A DNA stretch of 64,000 nt from Psychrobacter pacificensis. GTDB lineage: Bacteria; Pseudomonadota; Gammaproteobacteria; Pseudomonadales; Moraxellaceae. Location: positions 248,001 to 312,000 of the forward strand of contig NZ_FNAL01000001.1 in assembly GCF_900101915.1 (NCBI RefSeq), written 5' to 3'. The position numbers and the translations under genes were made by a program. Positions 37,163 through 46,183 of this stretch are shown piece after piece (positions within the stretch are counted from its first letter, which is position 1; every line of letters begins with the position of its first letter). The notes under the pieces were generated by a model. The model was not told the origin of the DNA and ran no database searches. It saw only the letters and a list, made by a program, of their open reading frames with translations.

Positions 37163-39373
37163 ATGGCTACAATAAATAATGGAGATAACAAACGTTATCG
37201 CGGCTTGATTATTTCGATTGCACTGTTTTTGTCTTTGATCGGTGCTTTACTTGTATTTACTTTCTATACATCAAGCTTGCTTGAAAGAAACACGGTATTG
37301 ATTGATCAGACCAACCAAGTGGCAAATAGTGCACAGTCAGTTATTAAAGATCTGTTCGATTTGGATAGCAGTTACGGTGAAGATACCAGTTCACCGCACA
37401 TTCAGCGTGTATTGGAGCGTTTGGAACAGAATACAGCACTGATTAACAATACGTTGACGGCTATCGGAGAAGGCGGCACGATTACCGACGATGCTGACGG
37501 CAAAACGTACAAATTACCGAGCGTTAGCGGTAGTGCGCAAGAAAATGTACAAGCGGCAAACGAGCAATGGCAGCTACTTGAGCCTAGAATTGAAACTTAC
37601 TTAAAAGATGCTGATAACGTACTGGTCGATTCATCAGATGATTTGACTCAGGCGGTAGAGCAGGCAAAAACCTCAAGTTTGCTAATGAACGAATCATTAG
37701 ATGATTTGACCAACGAAGTGTTTGATGATGCAGAACGCCAAGCCAATACCATTCGTCTAATTCAGGCACTTGGGGTTGTTGCGATTTTTGCCTACTTCTT
37801 GATCTTCGTATTCTTCTTTGTACGCCGCTTACGTGAGACGGATGCTGAGGCATTTGCGGCTCGTCGCGAAACGCAAGAGATTATGGAAACGGTAAATACA
37901 GGTCTATTCCTACTGGACAAAGACTTAAATATTGGTCAGCAGCACTCGCGCGCCCTAAACAGTATCGTTGGTTCTGATAGGCTAGCAGGAGAAAACTTTA
38001 CCAACGTCTTGCGTGGTCGTATTTCTGACAAAGATCTTAAAACCACTCAGCAATTCATCGAGCAGCTTTATAATCCTCGAGTTAAAGAAAAATTGGTAGA
38101 TTCTCTAAATCCTTTGCACAAAGTGATGCTACATAACAGCTCTGATGATAAAGGACTTAACAATCGCTTCTTAGACTTTAAATTCTCACGTGTTTATGAA
38201 GATAAAGACATTGCGCGTATTTTGGTTAACGTCAACGATGTGTCAGATGCCGTTTACTTAGAACAGCGTTTAGAAAAAGAACGCTCGCAAAACGATATGC
38301 AGATTGAGATGTTAACCACTATCTTGAATGTAAATCCAAAGATCATTAATGAGTTTATTAGCAACACCCAAGCGCATATCGAGCGTATGAACAACATCTT
38401 GAAAAACCCTGGTAGCTCACAATACGAGCTTGAAGGCAAACTAAATGCGATCTATCGTGAAATGCACAGCTTGAAAGGTGAGGCATCGGCACTAAAACTG
38501 CATAGCTTTACTAAAATTGCGTCAGAAGCAGAAGACAAATTGCATGCCTTGCAAAATCAAGGCCAGCTATCGGGTAATGATTTCTTACAGTTGGCAGTAC
38601 ACTTAGACGACTTACTAAGTCTATCAAATACCATTGCGACCTTGGGTGAACGTATTAACCGCTCAGCACCGCCTAAAGCGGCGACAGCCAATACGCAAGC
38701 CCCATTAAGCGATTCTACTTTAAAAGACAGCGTGGCAAAAACAGCTGCGGTAAATAGTCAGCCAGCGAGTAGCATCAGCACTGATGGCGGTTTAGATATT
38801 GATCTAGACGGTGAAAGCAATGATGATCGACTGTCTTTTTACAATGAGTTTGCAAAAGAGATTGCCGCTAGACAAGGCAAGCAAGTACAGCTAAAAAGCA
38901 CGACACTGGCGCAAACTCACATACCAGAGCATCTTGCCAAGCCAATTAAAGAAATCAGTATCCAGTTACTACGAAACGCAGTTGTGCACGGTATCGAAAC
39001 CCCAGGTGTTCGTCATTCTGCTGGTAAGACTGAAGTCGGTACGATTGACTTAGAAGTACAAGACAATGGTTCAGACTTCATACTAGTAGTGCAAGATGAT
39101 GGCCAAGGTATCGACTATGACAGCATCCGTAATAAGCTAAGCAAAGAAGGTCGCTTTAGTGAGGAAGAAGCAAGCCAGCTCAGTCAAGGCGATTTACTCA
39201 AGCAGTTATTTTCTTCTGGGTTCTCTACCAAAGAAAACGCAGATGAAGATGGTGGACGCGGCGTTGGACTGGATATCATCAAAGCGCAAGTAAAAGACTA
39301 CAATGGTAAGCTGAACGTAAATAGTGAGCTGGGTCAAATGACACGGTTTGTCATTACGTTACCAAAAGCTTAA
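37163..39373 (+). CDS. Transmembrane CheA-like histidine kinase (Hpt + HATPase)
   Basis: A 736-residue kinase. Membrane helices near residues 13-34 and 200-221 flank a helical periplasmic region of ~165 residues. A PAS-like segment (about 235-360: TGLFLLDKDLNIG) follows. The phosphotransfer domain has His435 in REMHSLKGEASALKLHSF, the CheA P1 pattern. A Ser/Thr/Ala linker leads to a HATPase domain with LLRNAVVHGIETPGVRHSAG (N box), QDDGQGIDYDSI and GRGVGLDIIKAQVKDYNG. The protein stops right after HATPase, so the CheW-like P5 domain of CheA is missing. It starts 12 bases after the binding-lipoprotein gene and precedes cheY- and cheX-like genes in the same direction. Confidence 0.9.
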   Translation: MATINNGDNKRYRGLIISIALFLSLIGALLVFTFYTSSLLERNTVLIDQTNQVANSAQSVIKDLFDLDSSYGEDTSSPHIQRVLERLEQNTALINNTLTAIGEGGTITDDADGKTYKLPSVSGSAQENVQAANEQWQLLEPRIETYLKDADNVLVDSSDDLTQAVEQAKTSSLLMNESLDDLTNEVFDDAERQANTIRLIQALGVVAIFAYFLIFVFFFVRRLRETDAEAFAARRETQEIMETVNTGLFLLDKDLNIGQQHSRALNSIVGSDRLAGENFTNVLRGRISDKDLKTTQQFIEQLYNPRVKEKLVDSLNPLHKVMLHNSSDDKGLNNRFLDFKFSRVYEDKDIARILVNVNDVSDAVYLEQRLEKERSQNDMQIEMLTTILNVNPKIINEFISNTQAHIERMNNILKNPGSSQYELEGKLNAIYREMHSLKGEASALKLHSFTKIASEAEDKLHALQNQGQLSGNDFLQLAVHLDDLLSLSNTIATLGERINRSAPPKAATANTQAPLSDSTLKDSVAKTAAVNSQPASSISTDGGLDIDLDGESNDDRLSFYNEFAKEIAARQGKQVQLKSTTLAQTHIPEHLAKPIKEISIQLLRNAVVHGIETPGVRHSAGKTEVGTIDLEVQDNGSDFILVVQDDGQGIDYDSIRNKLSKEGRFSEEEASQLSQGDLLKQLFSSGFSTKENADEDGGRGVGLDIIKAQVKDYNGKLNVNSELGQMTRFVITLPKA

Positions 39374-39435
39374 TTAAAAACACTAAACATATTGTCAGGG
39401 ACGACAAGCGTTTCATTAAAGGTAATAGACAAGTT

Positions 39436-39798
39436 ATGCATAAATTAATGATTGTTGATGATTCAAATATTATCAGAAACCGTATTCAGCGCGCATACGA
39501 TTCAGGAAAGTTTATGCTGGTTGCAACAGCGACTAGTGGCGTTCAAGCCATTGAAAAATTTAACATTCATCGTCCTAACGTGATCACGATGGACTTGACC
39601 ATGCCACAAATGGATGGTCTTGAATGTATCGAAAAAATCATTGCGATTGATCCTGATGTGCGTATTTTGGTCGTATCAGCGTTGTCTGATAAGGCCACTG
39701 GCATCGAAGCTTTATCACTAGGTGCCAGTGGTTTCTTGTGCAAGCCTTTCTCAGAAGAGGAGCTCGTGGAGTCTTTGTATGAGCTGATGCAAGACTAA
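39436..39798 (+). CDS. CheY-like single-domain response regulator
   Basis: A 120-residue stand-alone receiver. MIVDDSNIIRNRIQRAY holds the acidic pair, VITMDLTMPQMDGLECI the phospho-acceptor aspartate (about residue 55), VVSALSDKATGIEA the switch Ser/Thr, and GFLCKPFSEEELVESLYEL the conserved lysine. There is no output domain. It lies 62 bases after the CheA-like kinase gene and 30 bases before the first cheX-like gene, so it is the expected receiver for His435 of the kinase. Confidence 0.94.
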   Translation: MHKLMIVDDSNIIRNRIQRAYDSGKFMLVATATSGVQAIEKFNIHRPNVITMDLTMPQMDGLECIEKIIAIDPDVRILVVSALSDKATGIEALSLGASGFLCKPFSEEELVESLYELMQD

Positions 39799-39828
39799 TA
39801 CCATTCATCGATTAAAGCAGATGTCATT

Positions 39829-40278
39829 ATGAAAGAACAAAAGCTACAGATTTTTTTGAGTATTATTAGTAACTATTTTAATCAGTTTGGTGGCGAAGAG
39901 CTGGTTGCTGATACGCCTTACTTATTAGAAAACAAACAGCCAAAAGTCCACGATTATACAGGCGTTATTGGTATATCAGGTGGACAAAAAGGCGTGGTGT
40001 ATTTTTCGGCAACTCGTCAATTACTGTCTTCAATATTGGATAGCATGGGTGAAGCCGATAAGAGTGAGGAAAACTATATCGATTTGGCTGGTGAAGTTGC
40101 CAACACGATTTCGGGTAATGCGCGTAAAGAGTTCGGCTCTGAGTTTCATATCTCTGTGCCGTTTGTGTTCAAAGGCGCACCGCAAAGTATTGTGTTGCCG
40201 AACGATGAGCGTTCTTTTATCATTCCCATCACTTGGCACTCGCAAGTTGGCGAGATTGTGGTTTGTTTGCAGGACTAA
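39829..40278 (+). CDS. CheX-like phosphatase paralogue 1
   Basis: A 149-residue CheC/CheX-family protein. The catalytic signature is in LAGEVANTISGNARKEFGSE, where Glu and Asn are spaced E-x-x-N and are followed by GN, as in CheX enzymes that dephosphorylate CheY-P. The rest is the alternating beta-rich CheX fold (VIGISGGQKGVVYFSATRQL). It lies immediately after the CheY-like gene. Its 149-residue length equals that of the next gene and the two share many residues, so they arose by duplication. It is likely a homodimer or forms a heterodimer with its paralogue; this is inference. Confidence 0.9.
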   Translation: MKEQKLQIFLSIISNYFNQFGGEELVADTPYLLENKQPKVHDYTGVIGISGGQKGVVYFSATRQLLSSILDSMGEADKSEENYIDLAGEVANTISGNARKEFGSEFHISVPFVFKGAPQSIVLPNDERSFIIPITWHSQVGEIVVCLQD

Positions 40279-40316
40279 TGCTGCTGCCACGTAATACAGA
40301 TGGATATTAATATATT

Positions 40317-40766
40317 ATGTTTAAAGTAGAAAAGTTGGGTGTGTTTCTAAGCTCGATCAATGCTTTTTTTGCACAGATCGACGGCTCAGAAGTATCTATC
40401 GATACCCCTTATTTGAACAACAATAAAACGGCGATTGGTTTTGATTACAGTGGTGTCATTAAGATATCAGGGCCTCTTGAAGGCTGTGTCTATGTCAGCG
40501 CACCAAGCGTAATGTTGCGAGAAGTGATAAATGTGATGGGTGAGCCTGACTCTTCGATCACGATGATGAAAGACTTGCTGGGTGAAATGGCCAACACTAT
40601 CTCTGGTAATGCCCGTACAGAATTTGGTTCTGAATTCATTATCTCTACGCCGCAGATTGTTGAAAGCGCACCAAGTGTGTCTTACTTACCTAGAGATCGC
40701 CAAAGCTATATCACGCCATTCACATGGCGCGGTTACAAGGCTGTGATTGGTATCTGTATTGCATAA
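40317..40766 (+). CDS. CheX-like phosphatase paralogue 2
   Basis: A 149-residue paralogue of the preceding gene, starting 38 bases after it. LLGEMANTISGNARTEFGSE keeps the E-x-x-N signature. The flanks VIKISGPLEGCVYVSAPSVM and TPFTWRGYKAVIGICIA align with the same regions of paralogue 1. Overall the two differ in about half of their residues by eye, so the duplication is old. Both retain the catalytic residues. It ends the locus, before a strong terminator. Confidence 0.9.
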   Translation: MFKVEKLGVFLSSINAFFAQIDGSEVSIDTPYLNNNKTAIGFDYSGVIKISGPLEGCVYVSAPSVMLREVINVMGEPDSSITMMKDLLGEMANTISGNARTEFGSEFIISTPQIVESAPSVSYLPRDRQSYITPFTWRGYKAVIGICIA

Positions 40767-40807
40767 TCTAATATGAAACCATTCATATAAAGTCTAAAGC
40801 CAGAAAT

Positions 40808-40838
40808 AAAAAAGCGATACGAATGTGTCGCTTTTTTT
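40808..40838 (+). terminator. Intrinsic terminator of the chemosensory-like locus
   Basis: AAAAAAGCGATAC pairs with GTGTCGCTTTTTT (one G-T pair) around GAAT, followed by T residues. Confidence 0.88.
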
Positions 40839-40989
40839 ATTGCACTACCGATCTACTGTGTCTGTAACGCATTGAGGCACTATGAATAAACTGCTGGAGA
40901 CTTTAAGGTATTATGTGATAAAATACAGCGCAGCTATTTTCATAGTTTAGATATAATTAGTTTAAACGCACAATGGCTTATTTTTTTTT

Positions 40990-41165
40990 GAAACCAACCA
41001 ATGACACACACATCATGGCAAAAAATTGCTGGGTGTTTGGCGACTTGATTAATTTGCGAACCATTAGGGCTTTAGTAATAAAGACTAGTCAGTAGCAGAT
41101 GCGTGTCGCCAAATAGGCTGTTTTTGTGATGTGGAGGCATAACCCAACCAATAGGATATATTATC
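40990..41165 (+). promoter_or_regulatory. Probable rpsB 5' leader, candidate S2 autoregulatory element
   Basis: About 330 bases separate the upstream terminator from rpsB. The last 170 bases are richer in G+C and contain conserved-looking segments (GATGTGGAGGC near 41128-41140) just ahead of the start. In gammaproteobacteria the rpsB leader binds S2 and represses rpsB-tsf (established knowledge). I cannot prove the fold here. A GGATATATT stretch precedes the ATG. Confidence 0.4.
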
Positions 41166-41939
41166 ATGGCTACAAAGAATCCAACCAAAATCGAAATGCG
41201 CGACTTACTACAAGCTGGCGCTCACTTTGGTCACCAAACACGTTTTTGGAACCCAAAAATGGGTCCATACATCTTTGGCGCACGTAACAAAATCCATATC
41301 ATCAACTTAGAGCACACCGTAAAAGCGTTCAACGAAGCGTTGACTTACGTAAACGGCCTAGCGGCTAAGAAAAACAAAGTATTATTTGTTGGTACTAAAC
41401 GTGCTGCAAGCGGTATCGTACGTGAGCAGGCAGCTCGTGCTGGTATGCCTTACGTTGACCATCGCTGGTTAGGTGGTATGTTGACTAACTGGAAAACACT
41501 ACGCCAGTCAATCAACCGTCTAAAAGAGCTAGAAAAGCAATCAGAAGACGGTACTTTTGCGAAGTTAACCAAGCGTGAAGCGCTAGAGCGTACCCGCGAT
41601 ATGGAAAAACTTGAGCGTTCACTAGGCGGTATCAAAGACATGGGCGGCCTACCTGATGCTATCTTCGTTGTAGACGTAGATCACGAAGCCATCGCTATTA
41701 AAGAAGCTAAAAACCTAGGTATCCCAGTTATCGGTATCGTTGATACCAACTCTAGCCCAGACAACGTTGACTACATCATCCCAGCTAACGATGATGCTAT
41801 CCGTGCTGTGACTTTGTACGTAACTTCTATGGCTGATGCTATCATCGCTGGTAAAGAATACGCACAAACTCAAGCTGGCGGTAAAGCTGAGCAAGAACCT
41901 GCTACTGAAGAAGCACCAGCTGCAACTCCAGCAGAGTAA
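41166..41939 (+). CDS. rpsB: 30S ribosomal protein S2
   Basis: A 257-residue ribosomal protein. [20 protein letters not shown] near the N-terminus, [38 protein letters not shown] and [18 protein letters not shown] are all S2 family blocks. The C-terminal tail is Glu/Ala/Pro-rich. tsf follows in the same direction after a 362-base spacer, the normal rpsB-tsf order. Confidence 0.98.
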   Translation: MATKNPTKIEMRDLLQAGAHFGHQTRFWNPKMGPYIFGARNKIHIINLEHTVKAFNEALTYVNGLAAKKNKVLFVGTKRAASGIVREQAARAGMPYVDHRWLGGMLTNWKTLRQSINRLKELEKQSEDGTFAKLTKREALERTRDMEKLERSLGGIKDMGGLPDAIFVVDVDHEAIAIKEAKNLGIPVIGIVDTNSSPDNVDYIIPANDDAIRAVTLYVTSMADAIIAGKEYAQTQAGGKAEQEPATEEAPAATPAE

Positions 41940-42032
41940 ATAGCTGAGTTAAAAAGTTTAACTTTGTAAGGATATCTTGATAGTGTGGCTATCAGCATCC
42001 ATATAATGTTATAAACAGCGTATAAGCTCATA

Positions 42033-42070
42033 ATAGGCATGATGTAGTTTTACTCGTCATGCCTTGTTAT
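42033..42070 (+). promoter_or_regulatory. Inverted repeat in the rpsB-tsf spacer, possible attenuator
   Basis: AGGCATGA (42033-42040) pairs with TCATGCCT (42055-42062) around a 14-base loop, followed by TGTTATT, a weak T-rich tail. It could be a partial terminator that sets the rpsB:tsf ratio, as in E. coli, where a hairpin lies between these genes. The spacer (41940-42301) holds no gene. Confidence 0.5.
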
Positions 42071-42301
42071 TGAATAGAGCATTATTAATGAGGCCGTTAT
42101 ACATAACCGAGTAGCTAATGGGCGAGTATTATCGTTCGTACTGGCTATAGCACTATGTTTTTAAGATGTTATCTTTTTGACATCATTGATGGCTATATTG
42201 GTAATGACTCAAAATGAGCGGTCTTGCTAGATTTAAAGCAACATTAAGATATCGAATAGACATTAATTCCTCTTATACATAACTATACTAAGGTGACTCT
42301 T

Positions 42302-43183
42302 ATGACAGAAGTAAAAGTATCTGCCAAAATGGTAAAAGAACTGCGTGACCGTACTGGTCTTGGCATGATGGAATGTAAAAAAGCGTTAGAAGAATCAAAC
42401 GGTGATGTTGAAGTTGCCATTGATAACCTACGTAAATCTGGTCAAGCAAAAGCAGCTAAAAAAGCGGGTAACATCGCAGCTGATGGCGCTATCATCATCG
42501 CTCAAGGCGAAAACAAAGCATTCTTGTTAGAAGTTAACTGCCAAACTGACTTCGTTGCAAAAGACGACAGCTTCACTGCTTTTGCAGAAAAAGTGGCTAA
42601 CGTTGCACTAGAAAACAACGTCACTGATGTTGCTGCTATCTCTGAATTGCCTTATGGTGATGGTCAGACGGTTGAAGAAGCACGTGTATCTTTGGTACAA
42701 AAAATCGGTGAGAACATTCAGGTTCGCCGTGTTGAAGTACTTGAAGGCGCTAACATCGCTGCATACCGTCATGGTCTACGTATCGGTGTAGTGGTTTCTT
42801 ATGAAGGTGGCGACGCTGACACTGGCAAAAATCTTGCCATGCACATTGCAGCATTCAACCCTGTGGCTGTCGATGATGAAGACGTTGCTGCTGATGTATT
42901 GGCACGCGAAAAAGACATCATCGAAGCCAAAGCAAAAGAGTCTGGCAAGCCTGACAACATCGTTGAAAAAATGATCGAAGGTGGCCTACGTAAGTACCTA
43001 GACGAAGTAACTTTGCTACGTCAGCCATACGTTATGGACAACGACAAAAAAGTTGGTGATGTCCTAAAAGCTGAAGGCGTAAAAGTACTTGGTTTCAAAC
43101 GTCTAGAAGTTGGTGAAGGCATTGAGAAGAAGCAAGAAGACTTCGCTGCTGAAGTTGCTGCAACTCAGGCTGCTAACAAGTAA
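42302..43183 (+). CDS. tsf: Elongation factor Ts
   Basis: A 293-residue nucleotide-exchange factor for EF-Tu. The UBA-like N-terminus [20 protein letters not shown] and [20 protein letters not shown] are signatures. The dimerisation domain follows. The frame continues three codons up to a GTG at 42293, but AAGGTGACTCTT places the ribosome binding site properly for the ATG at 42302. Followed by a strong terminator. Confidence 0.98.
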   Translation: MTEVKVSAKMVKELRDRTGLGMMECKKALEESNGDVEVAIDNLRKSGQAKAAKKAGNIAADGAIIIAQGENKAFLLEVNCQTDFVAKDDSFTAFAEKVANVALENNVTDVAAISELPYGDGQTVEEARVSLVQKIGENIQVRRVEVLEGANIAAYRHGLRIGVVVSYEGGDADTGKNLAMHIAAFNPVAVDDEDVAADVLAREKDIIEAKAKESGKPDNIVEKMIEGGLRKYLDEVTLLRQPYVMDNDKKVGDVLKAEGVKVLGFKRLEVGEGIEKKQEDFAAEVAATQAANK

Positions 43184-43292
43184 GCACCAAGTAAGAATTA
43201 AGTCATATTGGAAAATACTGTGAGTGCTGATTTAGCGCTCACAGTTTATCTTTATAACTGATGACCTATCAAAATATAAAGCGTCCAAGCAC

Positions 43293-43326
43293 AAAAAAGC
43301 CCGTTAAGAAATTAACGGGCTTTTTT
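43293..43326. terminator. Bidirectional terminator between tsf and the lytic transglycosylase gene
   Basis: AAAAAAGCCCGTTAA pairs with TTAACGGGCTTTTTT around GAAA. T-runs exist on both strands, and the flanking genes converge on it. Confidence 0.92.
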
Positions 43327-43378
43327 GCGTCTGGCTTTTTAGGTCGCCGGTCTATTTCATTTCTAGCTTAGCTCTGGC

Positions 43379-44188
43379 TTAGCGTAAAGCATCATAAGCT
43401 GAGTTAGCATAGCTGGCACTATTCACATTATTGCTAGTGCCGTAACTGACGTTGCGCAATCCACTGTTAATGGTGCTACTCGTTTGATTGCTGGCACTCA
43501 TACTGGCGCCAGATAGCCCAGCATCATTCTTATACAAGCTATGATAACGGCTCATGACTCTTTGCACATAGTTACGGGTTTCTTTAAAAGGAGGAATACC
43601 GCCGTATTTATCGACATTACCTTCACCTGCATTGTAGCCAGCTACTGCATGTTCGACATTGTTATTGAAACGGCGCATGAGCCAAGCGATATATTTGGCT
43701 GAGCCTTCAATATTGTCTGCAGGGTTCCAAGGGTTACTTACATTAAAGCGACGAGCCGTCGCTGGCATTAACTGCATGAGGCCTTGCGCACCGACAGGTG
43801 AGCGAGCATTGGGATTGAAAGCAGATTCGGTATGCATCATTGCTTTCATAAGGGCAGGATCTACGCCATGACGTTCAGCAGAGGCGCGAATGTAGCTGTC
43901 GTAAGCATTGCGGCTACCACTCTTGCTAGCGGCACTGCTACCATAGCCATTGCTACTATTAATGCCGTCATACATTTTAGAGTCTTTATAATAAGTGACT
44001 TTAACTTTCTTAGTGAATTTATCAAAATTGCCACTAGGATTGACGTTGGTCAGTAATACTTGTCCAGCTTTGTCTTTATAGATATACATATTGCCAGCGT
44101 TGGCAGCAGTAGAAAAAGTAGAGAGGGCAATCGCACTTAATAAAATAGGAGGCAAACAGCGAATAATCAAAGTAGCAGTATTTATCAT
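43379..44188 (-). CDS. SLT-family lytic transglycosylase (soluble, exported)
   Basis: A 269-residue wall-cleaving enzyme that acts in the periplasm. A signal peptide (residues 1-31, ending TAANA) is followed by a DUF4124-like stretch (MYIYKDKAGQVLLTNVNPSG) and the SLT domain at about 95-215. The catalytic glutamate is in MMHTESAFNPNARSPVGAQG, followed by LMQLMPATARRFNV and AVAGYNAGEGNVDKYGGIPP, all classic SLT motifs. The C-terminal ~55 residues are Ser/Asn-rich and probably disordered. The 505 bases upstream to lrgB hold no gene. Confidence 0.93.
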   Translation of the reverse strand: MINTATLIIRCLPPILLSAIALSTFSTAANAGNMYIYKDKAGQVLLTNVNPSGNFDKFTKKVKVTYYKDSKMYDGINSSNGYGSSAASKSGSRNAYDSYIRASAERHGVDPALMKAMMHTESAFNPNARSPVGAQGLMQLMPATARRFNVSNPWNPADNIEGSAKYIAWLMRRFNNNVEHAVAGYNAGEGNVDKYGGIPPFKETRNYVQRVMSRYHSLYKNDAGLSGASMSASNQTSSTINSGLRNVSYGTSNNVNSASYANSAYDALR

Positions 44189-44693
44189 AGTGTTATCACT
44201 TTTTATCGAATAATAGCAAATTGTTTTGCCTATAGACGCGTCATTTTACGCGCTTAAGCGGTCATCGGGGTTGCAGGATTTTATAGCTCGTCATCGATAT
44301 AGCCACCTAGCAAATACCACGTTTAACAAGAACCACTTGCAATAGATACAAAAAATAATAGTTGCTTACTATAACATATAATAACTTTTTACCGCATCAG
44401 ATTGACAAAATAAGTTGTAAAATCAAATTTTTATCGTTAAACAAACTTAAATAAATCAAAATGCTATATTTTTGAAGATTGTTAAATATCTGTTTATATT
44501 GGATTACAGGCAAGCACTTTTTTGATGCATACCTTATTTTAATTCTCTAAAATGCAAAGGTGATGACAATGGTTGGATGAACCAAATGTCATGTCTATTA
44601 GTCTCGTTACTGAGTAAGCAATAACAATAAAAATAATGATTGAAATGATGAAACAGTGCTTAGTCATCTGTCAAAGCGGTAAGCAAAATCAGT
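44189..44693. other. 505-base AT-rich spacer upstream of the lytic transglycosylase gene
   Basis: No open frame or RNA gene was recognised. It must contain the promoter of the transglycosylase gene on the minus strand and the 3' end of the lrgAB message. No clear hairpin terminator follows lrgB. Confidence 0.5.
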
Positions 44694-45383
44694 CTAGATG
44701 CCTAACGCACTGATAAATACAGGCACCCAAATGGCAGTCACTAAACCATTGACTGCCAGTCCAAATGCCGCATATCGTCCTGCCGTATGGCTGATTTGCC
44801 ACGCTTCTACTGTGCCAAATGCGTGAGCCGCCAGTCCAAGTGCAAGACCCTTAGCTCGATCATCATTGATACCGCGAAATAAAAAACGGGCGACAGCGCC
44901 GCCAATGAGACCTGAGACGATGATGATCAGGTTCGCCAGTGCTAATGGCGCATTGATTAAGTCTGCAACACTCAGGCCAATGGGAGTAGTCACAGAACGG
45001 GTAGCAAAAGCAAGTATGCTGTCGTGACTCAATGAAAATAGATAAGCCAATGACATGGGCAGTAGGGTACCAATGACACTAGCAATAGCAACGATCAAAG
45101 AGAGCTTTTTGACAGGCAGTCCTTTAAAGTTCATTGCGGCTAGTGGTACCGCCAAAAGTACTGTGACATATCCTAATAGATGATCGAATATAGGCTTGGC
45201 CGCGCTGTAGTAGTTGTCATAATCCCATTGCAATAAAAATAAGAAGACCAGTACCAAAACGAGCGCGGTAATTACCATCGGTAACCATGATAATTTACGC
45301 GCTAACAAACGTGCAATGACGTGTGCCGCCAAGGTTAGAAGTACGGCTGCTAAGGTCGCCATAAATACGCTGTCAAAAGTCAT
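44694..45383 (-). CDS. lrgB: LrgB/CidB-family membrane protein
   Basis: A 229-residue integral membrane protein with about six to seven helices. KSVTTPIGLSVADLI-type sequence (here RSVTTPIGLSVADLINAPLA) is the family core. GLALGLAAHAFGTVEAWQIS is the second conserved block. Such proteins pair with LrgA/CidA holin-like proteins and influence murein hydrolase activity or pyruvate/glycolate movement in other bacteria. GGAGAG lies before the ATG at 45383; the longer frame upstream overlaps lrgA and is not used. Confidence 0.92.
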   Translation of the reverse strand: MTFDSVFMATLAAVLLTLAAHVIARLLARKLSWLPMVITALVLVLVFLFLLQWDYDNYYSAAKPIFDHLLGYVTVLLAVPLAAMNFKGLPVKKLSLIVAIASVIGTLLPMSLAYLFSLSHDSILAFATRSVTTPIGLSVADLINAPLALANLIIIVSGLIGGAVARFLFRGINDDRAKGLALGLAAHAFGTVEAWQISHTAGRYAAFGLAVNGLVTAIWVPVFISALGI

Positions 45384-45399
45384 AATATCTCTCCGCAGC

Positions 45400-45834
45400 T
45401 CACGGCTGTTCCTTTTGCTGATTAGTCGTGCTGCTATCGGCATTGGCATCTTGATTCAACCAGCGATTGGCCAGTAGCGCGAGTCCCCACATCGGTATGA
45501 GCGTGCTTACTATCATTGTGACCATCACGCCCAACAGCTCATCTCCTAGCGCGAATAGCAGTAAGCCTGCACCCGCTGAGACGGGCAGAAATGCAAAACC
45601 ACTATCGACGAGGAGGGTGTTACTGGCTTGAGTGAGCCAGTTAGGCAACCCTTTGAGCAATCGCCATATCATCAAGATAACAAACATCGCCACCAAGCCG
45701 ACAATATTGGCGGCTTTTGCGATACCTGCCAACTGACAAAGAACCACAGCCGCCTCTCGGACAACGATAACCATGGTCAACGTTAAAATTAACGAAATCC
45801 ATAGCGGGAGATGGGAGGAGTGAGCAGGCTTCAT
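45400..45834 (-). CDS. lrgA: LrgA/CidA-family holin-like protein
   Basis: A 144-residue membrane protein with four hydrophobic helices. The family block LLLFALGDELLGVMVTMIVST and the helix FAFLPVSAGAGLL match CidA/LrgA. It precedes lrgB by 16 bases, the normal pair order. Its polar C-terminus (Asn/Asp/Gln/Lys-rich) is cytoplasmic. The start ATG at 45834 is preferred over the TTG five codons upstream; no strong ribosome binding site is visible for either. Confidence 0.88.
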   Translation of the reverse strand: MKPAHSSHLPLWISLILTLTMVIVVREAAVVLCQLAGIAKAANIVGLVAMFVILMIWRLLKGLPNWLTQASNTLLVDSGFAFLPVSAGAGLLLFALGDELLGVMVTMIVSTLIPMWGLALLANRWLNQDANADSSTTNQQKEQP

Positions 45835-45849
45835 AAGCAGTGTGGCCAA

Positions 45850-46183
45850 GTCAGATATAGGTGATGGGTTTATAAAAACGAGCGGGCGATGGTATCAATG
45901 ATATAACGTGAAAAATAATATTATGAACGCTGATAATAGACAGTAGTGACATTTCAACTTTTGAGTGGCGAGTATTACCTATCAATATTTGTTGAATGTA
46001 TAACCGTTGATTATATAGAGAATAAGCTTACTAATAAAACTTGTAGACACATTCAAAAAAATAGACGATATCGATTGATACCGTCTATGCTATTTTAACC
46101 TACTGTATAAAAGATTGCTGTCTAACAGTATGAATCAAAGGTTTACTTATCTATTGACGTCAACAATCGTTTTTCAGCAGCGA
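45850..46183. other. Spacer between hflX and lrgA with hflX terminator
   Basis: 334 bases with no open frame of note. The hflX terminator lies at 46055-46088. The remainder must contain the lrgAB promoter, which I could not fix. Confidence 0.5.
46055..46088 (-). terminator. Probable intrinsic terminator of hflX
   Basis: On the minus strand ATAGACGGTATC pairs with GATATCGTCTAT (one mismatch) and is followed by seven T residues, about 100 bases after the hflX stop. Confidence 0.7.
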
